Positions 30,426 through 42,642 of a stretch of DNA of 64,000 bases are shown piece by piece. Source of the stretch: Amoebophrya sp. A120 (taxonomy: Eukaryota > Sar > Dinophyceae > Syndiniales > Amoebophryaceae). The stretch lies in the NCBI GenBank assembly GCA_905178155.1, contig CAJINV010000004.1:9096300-9160299 (forward strand), read 5' to 3'. The position numbers and the translations under genes are program-made. Position 1 is the stretch's first letter, and every line of letters begins with the position of its first letter. Under the pieces are notes generated by a model that made no database searches, was not told where the DNA came from, and saw only the letters and a program-made list of their open reading frames with translations.

Positions 30426-32048
30426 GTTCTCCTTTGGGGATGGGGAGTGAATAAAGCCGAAAAATAACAAGAATACCGGAATGCAGTATGAAAATGAATA
30501 AAATTGAGCAGAAGTGCATAAGCATGATAGGCACATACTACGATTAGAATAGTACGCGTTGCCATGATACATCATAGCCATCTCGTTTTTTCTTGTGGAA
30601 AATGAACTACCGTGGACAATTTTTTGGCATTGAATACAAACAGGGATCGATACATATAATTTCTTTTCCGCAGACAACTCTACTGTTGCGAGCAGTTTTC
30701 TGGTTTTCTTCGAAAACATCGCTTCTAGTCTGTGCGAACCATTTAGATATTCGCACTCGTTCTCACTTGATAGCTCTACCTTTTCTTGTTGTATGAATGA
30801 ATTGCGCAGATGAACACAAGCTACACACAAAAACCACAATAACAATATAAATAGAAGCCGCACTCCAATTGTTTCGCAAGGCACATAATTCTTTCGTTTC
30901 TCTTTAATGTCGTCAACAAGTAATTCTGCTTTTGTACTTGGATTTGTTTCACTTACTTTTGGGAATTTCTGTGCCTGAGGAGACGTTTTTTCAGGTTGCA
31001 TGATCCCGAAATTGTACGAAAAGAAGCAGACGCAAAGCGCACTGGTTGATGTTGAATCAAGAAAAGCTGCGAATGACAATGAACAAAAGGAAAAGTGCTA
31101 CGGTTATTTCACCTTGGTTTCGCTGCAGAGATGAGAAGCAACATTTGTCCGCTTTCGTTTGATCCTGAAGCCAAGAACAAGCTGCTCGAGGATAATGCAG
31201 ATCGGGAACAAGCCTGAGGCAAGTCCATAGACAGATGAAGATACTACACCTCGTAGAACATAACGACGACGAGCAAAAGATCAAAGACGAGCCACAACGT
31301 GAAAAAGGTCTAGTAGGATGGTATATTGTGACAGTTACTGGCAAGTAAGAAGCCCGTTCGTTGCGAGCCGCCTTTTGTCCACTACCACTTATCGTGTATC
31401 GCAGTCGTGTGTTGCAAAAACAAAAAAAGATCTACGTAGCCTCTAGTAGTGGCATATTGTCGTGACGGTGAAGATGAAGATCTAGTGTTAATGTATAACT
31501 CGTCATCAAAAAGAACAAGGAGAACAACAGCAACAAGGTCAACCGATTTCTATAAGAACTTCTGGTAGTTCGGTGACACAAAAACAATCGAACGCACATA
31601 TTTGGCGCTCAATTCATTGTCGTGTCATCTGGTCGACGCGTCCTCTCCTGTCGTCGTGAACATTGAAGACTACAGCGGAGCCTCTGGTGTTTTGACGTAC
31701 TAGATAAACTTATATTTACGGCGTCGTCTTCGTTGTAAGAACTTTTAGAAAATCGTAATTCTGTTGTAGTTTCATCGCGAAGTAAGTGTATAGTGTAAAG
31801 TTCAAGTAAGAGGTAAACGCAAAAATCGCCAATATTTCATATTGCACGCCTATTTTTGTTCTTTCAGAAAAGTTTTAATCGTCCTCTGATAGTTCTCCTC
31901 AGTGTAAAGACAAAGACAACGTCTACTGCTCCTCGAGCAAAAAAAAATCACCTGAAGGCGGGACAGCCACTTCTACTACGTGATATAAAAATCGTCCCTG
32001 GCACGATCTACAATTTTCGATTTCGAATCTTCTTGTTCCAAACAAAAA
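30426..32048. other. 3' flank shared with X copies A and B, then unique spacer
   Basis: 30426-31715 is homologous to 5030-6310 with many small indels. The long minus-strand frame 30384-31079 is interrupted in the other copies, so I do not call it. From 31716 the sequence is unique to this locus. Confidence 0.55.
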
Positions 32049-32590
32049 ATGCCACGCGTTTTCGGCGCTTCTTTCATGGGACCGCGGGGCAACGGTGGAA
32101 AGCGGCGTCACCACCGACGGGGCGGCGGTGTGGGAAATCGAATTCGCACGACGAGAAATTTGTCGCCCGACGAAAATTTGCTGTCGGGGTGGTTTGGCAT
32201 GTTGTTGCGTCACGGAGAAGACGCCGGGGAACCAGGTGGGGGGGACAAACACATTTTGGGAACGCCGCTTGATTTGCATTGCAACAGCATCGCGCTAATA
32301 TATATAAATTGCATTACAAGCTTCTGACTTAGCATTGCAAATTGTTTTGGTAATGCGGATGCGTGAACAAGAAAAAGATTTGCTATGCATGTAAAGCAAT
32401 TAGTATAAGTACGAGTGCGATGCTTTTGCGCTACATACTGGAGGAACTGCGGCAATTCGCTCCGTCCGGGTTCGTGCCGTGGGAAAAGTTTCTCTATCAC
32501 AGTGACAAAAGTCCTTGGCTCGGTGCCAGAGCGACGCACTATAATGCGCATGGTGCGCTAGCCGTGCTTGATGTTGATTTATTTTTTTAG
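32049..32590 (+). CDS. Small basic Gly/Arg-rich protein
   Basis: Exons are 32049-32272 and 32443-32590 (TAG), 123 residues. The N-terminal half is Gly/Arg/His-rich (GPRGNGGKRRHHRRGGG), then acidic-Gly (GEDAGEPGGGDKH). The C-terminal half is more ordered (LEELRQFAPSGFVPWEKFL). A family C introner splits it. Removal gives one frame, which supports the gene model, but no family is recognised. The start sits in an AAACAAAAAATG context. Confidence 0.6.
32273..32437. mobile_element. Family C introner (older, diverged ends)
   Basis: The element is 165 bp. The left end TTTGCATTGCAACAGCATCG differs from the consensus in its first bases; the right end closes GCTACATA. The TSD is CTTGA (32268-32272) against CTGGA (32438-32442). 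Confidence 0.82.
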
Positions 32591-33000
32591 CCTTCCTCAT
32601 CCTCGTCTACACTTCTGACGGAGATTCTGTAGTCGTAGATTGTAATTGGTATGTCAGGGCGAACATGCGCGCCCATGATTGTGTTATCTTGTCTTCCAGA
32701 TACAGAGCGGAGGACTGTTTTCAATGTGATAGTGTTATGCCTGCTTTCCTGAAGAAACACCCGATCCACAACGATGCCGGCGAGCGGAGACCGTGCAGCA
32801 TCAAGGCGCTGTGCAAGTACAGCATCAATGGTAACGAAGTAGAGCTTGGTCTGCCAGGTCTGCAATTCTTGCGTCATTTTGCTGCGTCTATTCAGGAGCG
32901 ACCTCGTAGGGTCATAATCATGTGTGGTAATGCACTTCCTCCGGATGGTGCGGCTCGCGATGGCTTGATAGTGGCAACTAAAAAATGAATAGAAAAACAA
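32587..33000 (-). CDS. Possible small protein on the minus strand
   Basis: Open frame of 137 codons, or 96 from the internal Met (MTQELQTWQTKL). The composition looks protein-like (YFVTIDAVLAQRL, IVVDRVFLQE, DIPITIYDYRISV) and it ends in an acidic tail. Its stop (32587-32589) overlaps the stop of the plus-strand gene by four bases, a tight convergent pair. An overlapping plus-strand frame at 32665-32988 is the competing reading. No family recognised. Confidence 0.4.
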   Translation of the reverse strand: MFFYSFFSCHYQAIASRTIRRKCITTHDYDPTRSLLNRRSKMTQELQTWQTKLYFVTIDAVLAQRLDAARSPLAGIVVDRVFLQESRHNTITLKTVLRSVSGRQDNTIMGAHVRPDIPITIYDYRISVRSVDEDEEG

Positions 33001-33362
33001 AATTCAAAAAAGGTGATGGGGAGCACCGCTTCGAGTATTTCAAGAGCAAAAACCCGGGAACGAAGCTGCAGCACTACGTGCGAGCCATATGGTCGGCAAA
33101 AGTATCGGGCACATGCGCATGCAGAAAAATTCAGTGCGGTTTTTCTCCTTGCATGAACAGAATTACACTGGGATATTTGTATTTCAGGACATGGACAGCA
33201 TTCATAGAACCACCAAAGTGACAATTGCAGTGTTTCTTGCATTGTGATTGTTTTGCATCCGATCGGTGCTTTTGCGCTGCATAAACCAGGACCAACAATG
33301 ATTGGGCGGTATTGCAGCTGGAGGAGCCCGAGGAGGAGTACTGGGAAGGAAAATACAAGTAA
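32985..33362 (+). CDS. Very small basic/acidic protein
   Basis: Exons are 32985-33087 and 33289-33362 (TAA), 58 residues. It begins MNRKTKFKKGDGEHRF and ends WEGKYK. The introner removed at 33088-33283 has a TSD (AGCCA/AACCA), and its excision converts an unrelated continuation into a clean Glu-rich C-terminus with a stop. Function unknown. Confidence 0.55.
33088..33283. mobile_element. Family C introner (diverged)
   Basis: The element is 196 bp. The left end TATGGTCGGCAAAAGTATCG mirrors the right end ...CGATCGGTGCTTTTGCGCTGCATA only partly written here: CTTTTGCGCTGCATA. The TSD is AGCCA (33083-33087) against AACCA (33284-33288). It is longer and less conserved inside than the other C elements. 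Confidence 0.8.
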
Positions 33363-33856
33363 GTAAGGATGTATTTCTAGTAGTGTTCATGTTCTTTTGT
33401 GTAGTGGGGGCTCGTGGCTAATTCCGCAATGCTGAGTCCTCTCATCTCGGTACAGCCTCTAGTCTAGACTCGAAAAAAGATCTATCCTCCGCTTGTGGTC
33501 TTAGGCAATAAAAATAAAATTTGAAAATTTTGCGGTTTTGAGTCTGTCATAAAAATGAAATTTTGGAATTTCGCGGTTTTGAATCAGTCATAAAAATAAA
33601 ATTTTGGAATTTCGCGGATTTCTGCTGCCTTCTTTCTTTTTGATGCATTGTCTTGCTGACCGCTTGCCTGTGCTTGTGCATGATTCGGCAAGATACTCTT
33701 GTTGCCCGCTTTTTCTACTTCTGCCTTACCAATAAAAATGAAATTTTGAATTTTCGCGGATGCTTTCCCTTTCTTGCCCTCAAGACCCGACCCGTATTCT
33801 ATCTTCACTTTCATATACAGATACAAAACACTAACATTCACGACAGAGAGTTGAAG
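33363..33856. other. Spacer with AT-rich tandem repeat and 5' flank of the acidic gene
   Basis: 33504-33620 is a 41-bp tandem repeat. From 33671 the sequence matches 13872-14050 upstream of the truncated acidic gene. Confidence 0.55.
33504..33620. repeat. 41-bp AT-rich tandem repeat, nearly three copies
   Basis: The unit starts GTCATAAAAATGAAATTTTG and contains TTCGCGG. Full units begin at 33546 and 33587, with a diverged unit before. A related single unit lies at 33730-33760 and 13930-13960. Confidence 0.85.
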
Positions 33857-34333
33857 ATGCAGAAGCACGAAGATCAGCAGCTCGGCTCCAACAACAATGA
33901 CGGTGGTCCGGATGCTGGAAGCGGCTCGGGCGGTAACGGTGAGGGGGATGATGATGGCGGGGACCACAACAATGATCCGAATCACGAAGGCTCCATGGAC
34001 GACGAGGACCACGATGGTATGGTCGACCCAGATCAGTTTGTGCACAACGATCGCGACGACTCGCCCACCTTGGATCACGATGGCAAGATGAACCGCCTGG
34101 CGGGCAGTGAGGGTCATGGCCGCGAAGTTGTGGATCATTATTCACCCTCGCACAACCCCTTTGCCAGGCAGAATAACAGTGTCCCCATGGGTCACGGTAA
34201 CGTCAACATGTCGGGTTCGTCTTCTCGCGGTCGTGCAAATCGAAGCCGAGATCAGGGACGCCAGCAGCCCCAGCGGACCAACTTGTATTTTGTTTTTGAT
34301 TTTCATTTTTATATTTTTTTCGGATTTTTTTGA
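33857..34333 (+). CDS. Asp/Asn/Gly-rich acidic protein (complete copy)
   Basis: 158 residues from ATG 33857. The N-terminal two thirds are low-complexity and acidic: SNNNDGGPDAGSGSGG, DDDGGDHNNDPNHEGS, then HDGMVDPDQFVHNDRDD. A Gly/Ser/Arg-rich tail follows (SSSRGRANRSRDQGRQQPQ). The last residues (from TNLYFVFDF) come from a T-rich stretch that looks like 3' untranslated sequence, so the true end may be earlier, through an intron. A truncated copy lies at 14051-14344. The Asp-rich segments could bind calcium, but no canonical EF-hand loop is present. Function unknown. Confidence 0.65.
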   Translation: MQKHEDQQLGSNNNDGGPDAGSGSGGNGEGDDDGGDHNNDPNHEGSMDDEDHDGMVDPDQFVHNDRDDSPTLDHDGKMNRLAGSEGHGREVVDHYSPSHNPFARQNNSVPMGHGNVNMSGSSSRGRANRSRDQGRQQPQRTNLYFVFDFHFYIFFGFF

Positions 34334-35240
34334 TGCATTCGCTTTGTTCGCCGTCGTGTAGAAGTGCAGTGGTTGAGGATAAGAACGGAGTCGTCTTACG
34401 GCTGTGTCTCGCGATTTGGAAAAATAAAAATGAAACGATCAATCCGCAGCTTCATCGACCATCCCGTGACGAAAGCGACTGGTGCGAACGAAACACCGCT
34501 AGGGCCAAAGCGATTCTAATCCGAAGAGCAATCGTTTTGGGAGTGAAACAAGGCTCAGTCAATGGATACTACTCACCGTTTTTACGTTACGGCTAGGGGA
34601 GGTTACGCGGGTAACCACAGCAATTCTACAGTCGTTGTACCTTCCAGCAAAGGTCCTTGCTATCCAGAAGTTTTTGTAAATGCGGTCCTAGAATAATGAA
34701 AAACATCAATTTTGATAATTTCATCAGAAAGTACACTTATGATATGTCACTCTTTCGAAACGCACGACAGCTATCCAAATTTTACGCACGAGTACTCAAA
34801 CCCATTCATTTCCACTTTTTGTTTTTACATGAACTACGACTGAAGAAAAAAACGAAACAAGTTCCTTCTTCAGAACAGCCTGTTGGGAAATGACGCCGGC
34901 AGCATAAAACCTACCTACGCTTGCGTCCGGGTCCCCGTCTGTTTCTGTTGTTTAGCCCTTAAATGCCGCCGGCTCCCGCTGCTCTATTTTCCTTGATGTC
35001 GGTTTTCATCGCCTGTGTATGTTGCGCAAGAGAAAAAAATCGAATTATTGCGATGCTCAATTACTAATTGTTACTGTCCCGAAACTACATAGTGCGTCCT
35101 TCTGCAAAATGTACCCCCAAATTGCCCTGACTCCGCTTGTCTCGGTTATGGCTTCTTTTCTGTTTTGAGTCACACCCTCGGTCGCTTTGGTTTTGATTTG
35201 TCATTCTTTTAGCTCTGAATCAATTCGCTTTTATATCAAA
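34334..35240. other. Intergenic, nothing recognised
   Basis: AT-rich spacer. It ends in TTTTATATCAAA immediately before the next start codon, a context shared with X copies A and B. Confidence 0.5.
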
Positions 35241-38200
35241 ATGGTCTCTTCCTCGTCTACGTCTGTGATGCGCAGCTGCATGCAGCTGCACCTGCAGCTA
35301 TTTGCCTCATCGTGTGCCTGTTTTCGTTTCGTCCTTTTGCTCAAGGTTTTGCTGCTTCTCGCAGTTTATCCAGCACTCGGTGCAAGCCCGACGCAGGCGC
35401 CGAGAACAAGCTCCTACATGCTGCGCGACCTGCACATGAAGCATTGGCGATGGTACCAAAATTTGAAGGACATGCTCCAGGAATTGGGAAACCCGGAAGC
35501 CTCGTCTGAGAAACGGTATACTTTTCCGGACGATGTGGCGTTTTCGTCAACGTCAGTGCCATCTTCTGTTCCCACAGAAGCGGCGTCAGGTACTACAAGA
35601 ACTGCCGTCGAGGTTGCACCGGATGGCGAGAACACCCCAGGAGCGTCCTCTTCACTACAGACTTCTGGCACCACCACGCTAAACGTCGACCCACGCGTTC
35701 TCGAACTTGTTGACACGCAGCAAAAAAGGACGGCTTTAAGAAACCCTAGTACGGTGGGGGGCCACCACCAAATCTTCACTCAGCCCTTCACCCAACGTCC
35801 ACCCCTTTACGACAAGCAAGGCAGGATACCCCGCCCCCTGACTGGGCTCCCCGGCTCCGCCCGACACGCGTGGGAAGAAGAGCGACAAATTTGGGGGGAG
35901 CTTTCCCGGGTCGAGATCGTGGAGCTGCCAGAGGAGTGCTACGCGGAAAATTCGCCGGAACACCCGTCTTTCTTTCTGTTCTACGGGTCGGCGAGGCGGG
36001 AATCCGTGCAGGGGGGGACGTTTCCGGCGCACTGGCTGACGAACACGTTTCAGGAATCGTGGTTGCACGGGTACAATTACCACTTAAAGGAGGGCTACGA
36101 TGTCTACGACCATTTGGAAAGCACGGCGGAGCTGATTTACCAGCAGAACAAGACTACAGGTGGACAACCACCCGGCGCTCCACCAGCAGGTGTACAACCC
36201 GGAAGTGGAGGACCACCGCAAGGTACTACGAGTACTGCGCAATTCATTCACACCTCGGTTTCGGGAACCGGAGCGCTGAAGAGCCAAGGAGCTCCTGTAG
36301 CTGCTACGGCAGGAGCAACAGACAGTGCTGGTACAAGCAACACAGATTTGGCTACCACGCAAGAAGGCAACGATAAAAATACTGTGTCGATAGACGGCGC
36401 CGCGAGCTCGACGAATACTTCCACCGCCACGCCCGACGCTCCCCTGCCCGCCGGCGTGGGGAAGATTATGCACAACCCAATAAATTTCTTCGTCTCTGCG
36501 TATGACGAACAAGATGCCCAGTACCAAGAATTCTTTTTCCGCGCGGAGGACCGGACAAACGCCGTCGGGCTCGGCAAACACACAGACCGGTGGGCGCCGA
36601 GAGAGTTGGTTGCGCGGCTGGAGCAGAGAAGGCGGGAGCTGCAGGAGATTGTTAATGGTGGAAGTGCTCCTGGTCCTGACACGGCAACTTCTAGAGGAGA
36701 GGAAGCTCCTTTCATCCGACAGATCAAAGCGTTGCGGGAGGAGGAGAGCACCATATCCCAGTTTGAAACGCAGTATTACAAACATCTCTTCGATAGTACT
36801 GCCGCAAAAGAGCAACAGGAACAGCTATTAAAGGAACAACAGGAGCAAGCGACAGCCGTCGCAGCAGCGGAACTAGCAACTGCTGATGGAGGTAATTCCA
36901 CTAACGGTAAAAACGCCACCCACCCCCTCGCCGGTGTCGATGTGTCCCCTCGCGGCGCCGCTGTGATCGCAGAATCGTACAAGGCGCAGTCGGGGCAGGA
37001 CCCGATAATTCTCCGGCGCATGGGCTACATCCGGAACATTTACAGGGGGGCAATCTACCAGAAATTCTCCAGAAATTTGACCCAAATCGCGCAGGAGTTT
37101 CACGAGTCCTTGGCGGACTTGGTACTGGATGAAGAGGAGAAGGCACAGCTTGAAGCGGCAAAAGCAAGTGGTGAAGATGGCACGGACACCACGACAGCCG
37201 CAGCAGCAACTGCTGCTAGTACATCAAGCACACCAGCAGCTGCCGCTCCGGCTCTAGCTACAACTCAAGCCACCACCACGACATCCTCGAAGCCCCTCGA
37301 GCCCCTCGACAACGGCGGCATCGAGCTGTTTCCGCAGAGAGAGTGCATGGGCTTGGCCTACATCATTTCCCGCTTGATTGAGGAGGAGTACGCTCTACTT
37401 GGCTACATCACCGCGGTCTCCAGCGGGCAGTTGAGAGAAACTCTGGTGAAAAAATCCCTGGAAAAGCGGTTTAAATTGCAAATTGGGAAATGGCTGCGGA
37501 TCATATTGGACGACGTTGCTTTTGATACACATCTATTCGGATTTTTCGACACGAAAATGCGGAGATTAGAGATGGAGAATAGAAAGAGTGGAACACCAAC
37601 AACTTCCACTGCTGGTTCATCGGGCCGAAGCCTTTCCTTCAACGACAAAGTTTTTTCCCGCCAAACGACCGTCGAGCCCGATCGCATGTCCCACCGGGAT
37701 AGGATTTTGGAGAGGTCCAGGTTCACCGACACGCTCGAGCAGGTTCTGGACATATCAACTAGTAAAATGTCTGGGTCTGGAACAAAGCAACTTGTCATGC
37801 TTAATCTGAACCATGTAAAAATCTGTGTTGCATGATTACCAAAAGCTGTCCACTTTTGACCTAATCAAGAGGCAGCTTCTCATGCAGGATAGGTATGATA
37901 CAACTCGTCTCACAGAATCTGTCATGCTATGTGCTACATACCAGACCTCATGGGTCATGGAAAACCTGCATGACAAGTCTGGCATTCTTCCAGACCCAGA
38001 CATTTTTACATTTGATAGGACATCAAGAAGGACGAATTGGATAGCGAAGACGAGGGAGATGAGGATCCAGTAGGACAAGATAATTCGGCATCAGGAACTA
38101 CAACTGTTGACGACACCGCTCTCCAATCCTCCCTCCGTCCCCGGGATTTACTAACCCCAAAGTTCCGATACAACTACCTGCCAAAGTATGTCCAGAAAAA

Positions 38201-41200
38201 CGGAAACGAATTCAAAAATCGAGTTCTAGCCGCGGTGAAAAATACTCCAAAATTATTGTCTCCGAAAGTTTTACTCTCCGACGACAGTCTGCTAATTTCC
38301 TACCTGTCCCACGTGATGCAACGGGAAAAGTTTTTGCGGATTGTCGCCTCGTGGATCCACGACTTGCGGTACTTGTGGGACTTTCTGGAGCAAAAACTGG
38401 AAGCGGAAATCCATGTGTCGACCGATAGCAACGCGATAGAGAAGTCGAGGATCACGAAACGGCAGGAGGACTGGCGGGTGGAGTCCATGAATTTGCTTTA
38501 CAGTGAACCCACCGGCGGGTTCCCCGTGCCCTTTCCCATCGGGGAAACGACGTTGATGAACTTACGCGCGGGCGGGGAGGCGAGGAAGTCGCAGATGAAA
38601 GAATACTATCAACTCCAAATATGTCTGGGTCTGGAAGATTGCCAGGTTTGTCATGCATATTTCGCATGACCCATCATGCGCATGCCTGTAGGGCATGACT
38701 TAGCATCACAGATTTTTGGAAGGCTTCCTGATGCCTATTCCGCATGAAAAATGCCCTCTCTGCGCAACACAATCTGGGCTCCTCTTGCTGGTCATGCAAT
38801 ACAGATTTTTTTAGAATCGAAAGACAGCATGATAAATTTGGATCCTTCCAGACCCAGACATATTTGCAATGCATAAATACAACCTAGCCTCCGTGTTTTT
38901 CCAGCACGTGAAGGGCGCTTTTGACACCCATTTCGAGAACCTCTGGTTCCCGGTCGGCGGGACGCACATTGGGTTGCTCAGGTACGGGTCGCTGCAGGGG
39001 TTTCACGCGAACTCGAGGATGGACATCCCGGACGCGGACATTGACCTAGTGGTGTTGCTGGACGAAAATCCGTTGTTGGACGAGCAAGCGGCGGAATACG
39101 ATAAACTCCGGGTGGAATTGGCGAAATTAACAGAGGAAATCCGGTTGGAAACGACGAAAAACGCCAAGTGCAAAACGGTCTTCGCGATGGAGCATTACAA
39201 ACCGATTCAATTTGTTGGTGCGACTGAACAAAGAACTGGATCCTCGTCAACGTCTACGTCATCGTCATGTGGGGCAAGTGAGGAGTTCGAGGAGAAGAGA
39301 CGGACGTATGAGGAGGTCAAGCGGAAAATTGCAGTGTTGACGGGAAAGATGGCAACATCATCCGATACAATTCTGACAAGCGCAACAGAAATTCACAAGA
39401 ACATCCACAACGTGCAGTGGCGCGCCATCTACGGTATCCAGTTCGATGAATACGCCAAGTACCAGGAAACGAACACTACTTCTGTGACGGAGATTTTGAA
39501 GAAAAGGCACCGAAAAGTCACCAATTACCATGCGTACGCGGCGAACCGGGTGTACCTTCTCACAGAGGAACTTGCGAAGCAGTACGGGTGGGCGGGGTGT
39601 CGGATGGGGGACCAGAAGTTAACCTGTTACCAACGGGCGTTTGGGATTTTGGATGAGGTCAACTTCTACGTGGAGGTGGCGTTTTTGAAGCCCATGCGGA
39701 TTTTTGTACCTAGTACGAGCAGTGCAACGTCACAGAAGGTACAAGAAACAGCGGCTGCAGGTGCTGTAGCTACTACTACAACAGCACCCGTAGTGTACCA
39801 GCAGCTTCCACGAACAGCAGCGTTTATTTCCCCGACTTCAACAAGCGAAATGGTAGACCAGGGCCGCCTAATCTACACCCACTGCGACTACTTCAACGTG
39901 GCATCGGATCACGACGGGAAGTTGACCCCCCATAGCTACGAATTGCTGACGGAAATCTACTTCCCAGAGTCCTTCTACCCGGTGAAGCCCTGCGCTTATC
40001 CTGTGCAAAAGTATCGGACTCGTATTGCAATCATGCATTACAAATCCTGTTCTTAGGGTAAATCCGCATTACAAATTTCATTTCTCATGCTGAGGAAATT
40101 TGTAATGCATTTATACGAATGCGATACTTTTGCAAAGCATAGCACCGCGTGGTCGACGATGATCAACTGCCCCGCAACGTTTGACTTGCTTGCGGAATAC
40201 GATTTGCCCTATAAGAAGAAGGAGGCGGTGAAATTTACGGAATTTGCAGCAATAGGGACGATGGGGGACTCTTTGGAGTATTTCACAATTCACGAAACCA
40301 TCTCCGCGCGGCACAGTCGGGGGGACACACCTTACCCCTTACCGGGGATAACTCGGCAGTCTGTTTTTGCAAAATTAGCGGATGAGGCAGAGAAAGAACC
40401 GGACCGGGAAAAGAGGAAAACGACCCTCGATCAGCTCTCCGCCGATGTTCTCGCGGCGTCGCAAACGGGGGATATCACTGCGATAGACCACCCAGCGGCG
40501 GTTGTGACCGGGCCGGCAGCTGTGACAGGAGTTGGGGCGCCGTGCGGGTTTGTCGGGAACTCTGTGAAGACGACGTCGTCGTTGTCACCCGCCGGAGCAA
40601 GAGCGGGTGATCCACCACCTCCTACGACTTGCGATCGCGTCCACGTGGTTTCTTCTTCAAGCTATTTGAAACCGACGGTGTTCGATAAAGGTGAGTACGA
40701 AAATTTCGGGGCGCAGAAAAAACCCGCACTGCATCTGATCACTGCGGGGAATCAGAAAGCGTTGCAAGAGCTAGTAGCGAAGTACTTTGGGGTTCTTTCT
40801 GCTGCAACGAATAGTACGAAAGGGCTTGTTGATCCAGGAAGCGGGGGCGGCCTCGAGATTATACCAGATGCAGTCACCTGTCCGATCAACGACACCACAA
40901 CCACGGCTACCCCTGCTGCTCATGTGGTGACGCAATGTAGTGCTGGTGCGAAAATTATGGACAGCGACAGTGACCAAGCAACGAAAACCCGAGGACCAGT
41001 GGAGACGAAAATCGAGCAAGTGCATAGTCTGATCAAAGAGAAATATAGCGCGACATCGCGCAATTACGAGCAGTATTTCCTGGAAGAAATTGTGACGCCG
41101 CAAGTGCAGAAGAGAGACGCAAAGCAGAAACTCATCCGAGAAGCGACTGGGATTAAAACTAAAAGCACAGGTGCTGTCGTGACAAGAAGCCCGCCAAGCG

Positions 41201-42642
41201 CATCAACGAACCCAGGTGCTGAATCTACTGCGCAAAAAGAATCTTCCGCAGAGTTGTGGAAAAACAGTTTTGGCACCCAGATTACGTTCCGTTTCTGTCA
41301 CGAGACGGTAAGGAGGAAGGCGAATGAAGTCGGAGAGATACCCTGCGTGGTGATTCACGTGTGTCTGGAATGGTTATCGAAGCATAAGTTTGTGAAGGAA
41401 AAGGTTTCGGACATTTTTCCCGTCGCGCACACAAACAGCGATATTGCGCCAACACCAACAGCTGCAAATGACCCTTCGTCATCGTCACCTGAAATACACG
41501 AAACAATATCCCGTGAGCAGCACACCATTCGCAGCAAGCTCCACACTTCGGACACTTCCGACGTCGGCCAAAGTGAAGATTTGGAGTTTTGGCTCCTCGA
41601 ACAGGAACGGAACATCGGGGAACTGCGGAAAAAAGAATCTCTGTGGCTGTCGAAGTTCGAATTCGACCACTACAAGAAGACCATGCTCAGCGTTTGTGGC
41701 GGTGTTGGTCCGATTTTGCTCGAGCAGTTAATGCCACTAGAGATTGTGATGCTGTTGAGCTATTACCCGGTAAACGCGAACAAGTACGCGTTTTTTGCCT
41801 CTTTGATAAGGCAACACCCGATCAACAGCCGGAATTACTTCACAAACGAACTGGTGGGGTTGTTCGCGGACATCATGATATCGCCCGAATCCTTCGCAGC
41901 GCAGGTAGAAAACAAGACGAAAATCGGAGTACCAAGAGGCATCGACTCGGTCTTACTCGATTTGTACTTTGACGCGGCGATGGAAAATTTCTACGAATTT
42001 GAAGTGCCTCGAGGGCCGGTTGGATCGGGGATAGGGATTGTGAACGCCGTCGAACAAGTAGCGTCGGGAGCAGGGCAAGAACACGTGAATGTCACAGTAA
42101 AAACCGCATCGGGTGCAGCGCTACCGTCGCTTCTCGACGTAGTTGCTCCTACCGCTCCAGTGAATAGAACACAGCCACCAATGGAAGAACAGGCGAGACT
42201 TCTGAACTGGACCTCTCTCATCCAGGTAACGAGGAAGAAGAAGGCACTGGTCAGGCACATTCTTTTGGAGAGGAACAGCGAGATGAGAACTGCACAGCTG
42301 CTAGATAGGGATGAACAACACGAGAATAAAGCTGCAAAGAATAAACCACCATGGTCCTCAACCACCATCCCCTTCTCCAGCGGTCTCTGCCTCGGCATTG
42401 CAGACTGTTTTGTCCGGAGAAAACACCAACTCGATTCGGAGACGACGCAGTGTCAGGAAGACCGGCACTTCGTGTTCCACCACCCCGCGAGCAAAAAGTT
42501 TTTGCAAACCACCATGAACCTACAGGACTTGCTGACTTTGCTAAAGTACAACATTGCGCTGAACCTGAAGGGGGCCGCGAGTCACGACCTGGGACTCTGC
42601 GACCCGCGGTACTACGTCAGGCCGCAGGGGGCGAGTTTGTGA
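35241..42642 (+). CDS. Large secreted LicD-like protein
   Basis: Exons are 35241-37752, 38023-38606, 38881-39996 and 40147-42642, 2,235 residues, joined by two A introners and one C introner. The start is the Met after ATATCAAA. It is followed by a signal-peptide-like hydrophobic stretch (about residues 28-48, VLLLKVLLLLAVYPALG), so entry into the secretory pathway is likely. Near residues 1055-1090 lies VGGTHIGLLRYGS followed by DIPDADIDLVV. This matches the pattern of the LicD/fukutin family (a Gly-Thr-Leu-Leu-Gly-like turn, then clustered Asp), which transfers phosphocholine or sugar phosphates to glycans. Ser/Thr/Ala-rich linkers separate globular parts. The LicD assignment rests on this motif only; the rest is unrecognised. 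The neighbouring introner at 39997 interrupts the same domain. Confidence 0.7.
37753..38017. mobile_element. Family A introner
   Basis: The element is 265 bp, starting TATCAACTAGTAAAATGTCT and ending TTTGATA. The TSD is GGACA (37748-37752 and 38018-38022). Removal gives Val-Leu-Asp-Ile-Lys-Lys in frame. Confidence 0.92.
38607..38875. mobile_element. Family A introner, inverted
   Basis: The element is 269 bp with TSD AATAC (38602-38606 and 38876-38880). Its interior is the reverse-complement version of the 7209-7470 and 27402-27663 elements. Confidence 0.92.
39997..40141. mobile_element. Family C introner, inverted
   Basis: The element is 145 bp. It begins TATCCTGTGCAAAAGTATCG and ends AAAGCATA, the opposite order to the other C elements. 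The flanking 5-mers are GCGCT (39992-39996) and GCACC (40142-40146), only three of five identical. Removal of 150 bp still keeps the frame. Confidence 0.88.

Noticed and set aside
30384-31079. Minus-strand frame of 231 codons behind gene F
   Set aside because: The homologous regions at 5030-6310 and 12586-13870 break it with indels that are not multiples of three.
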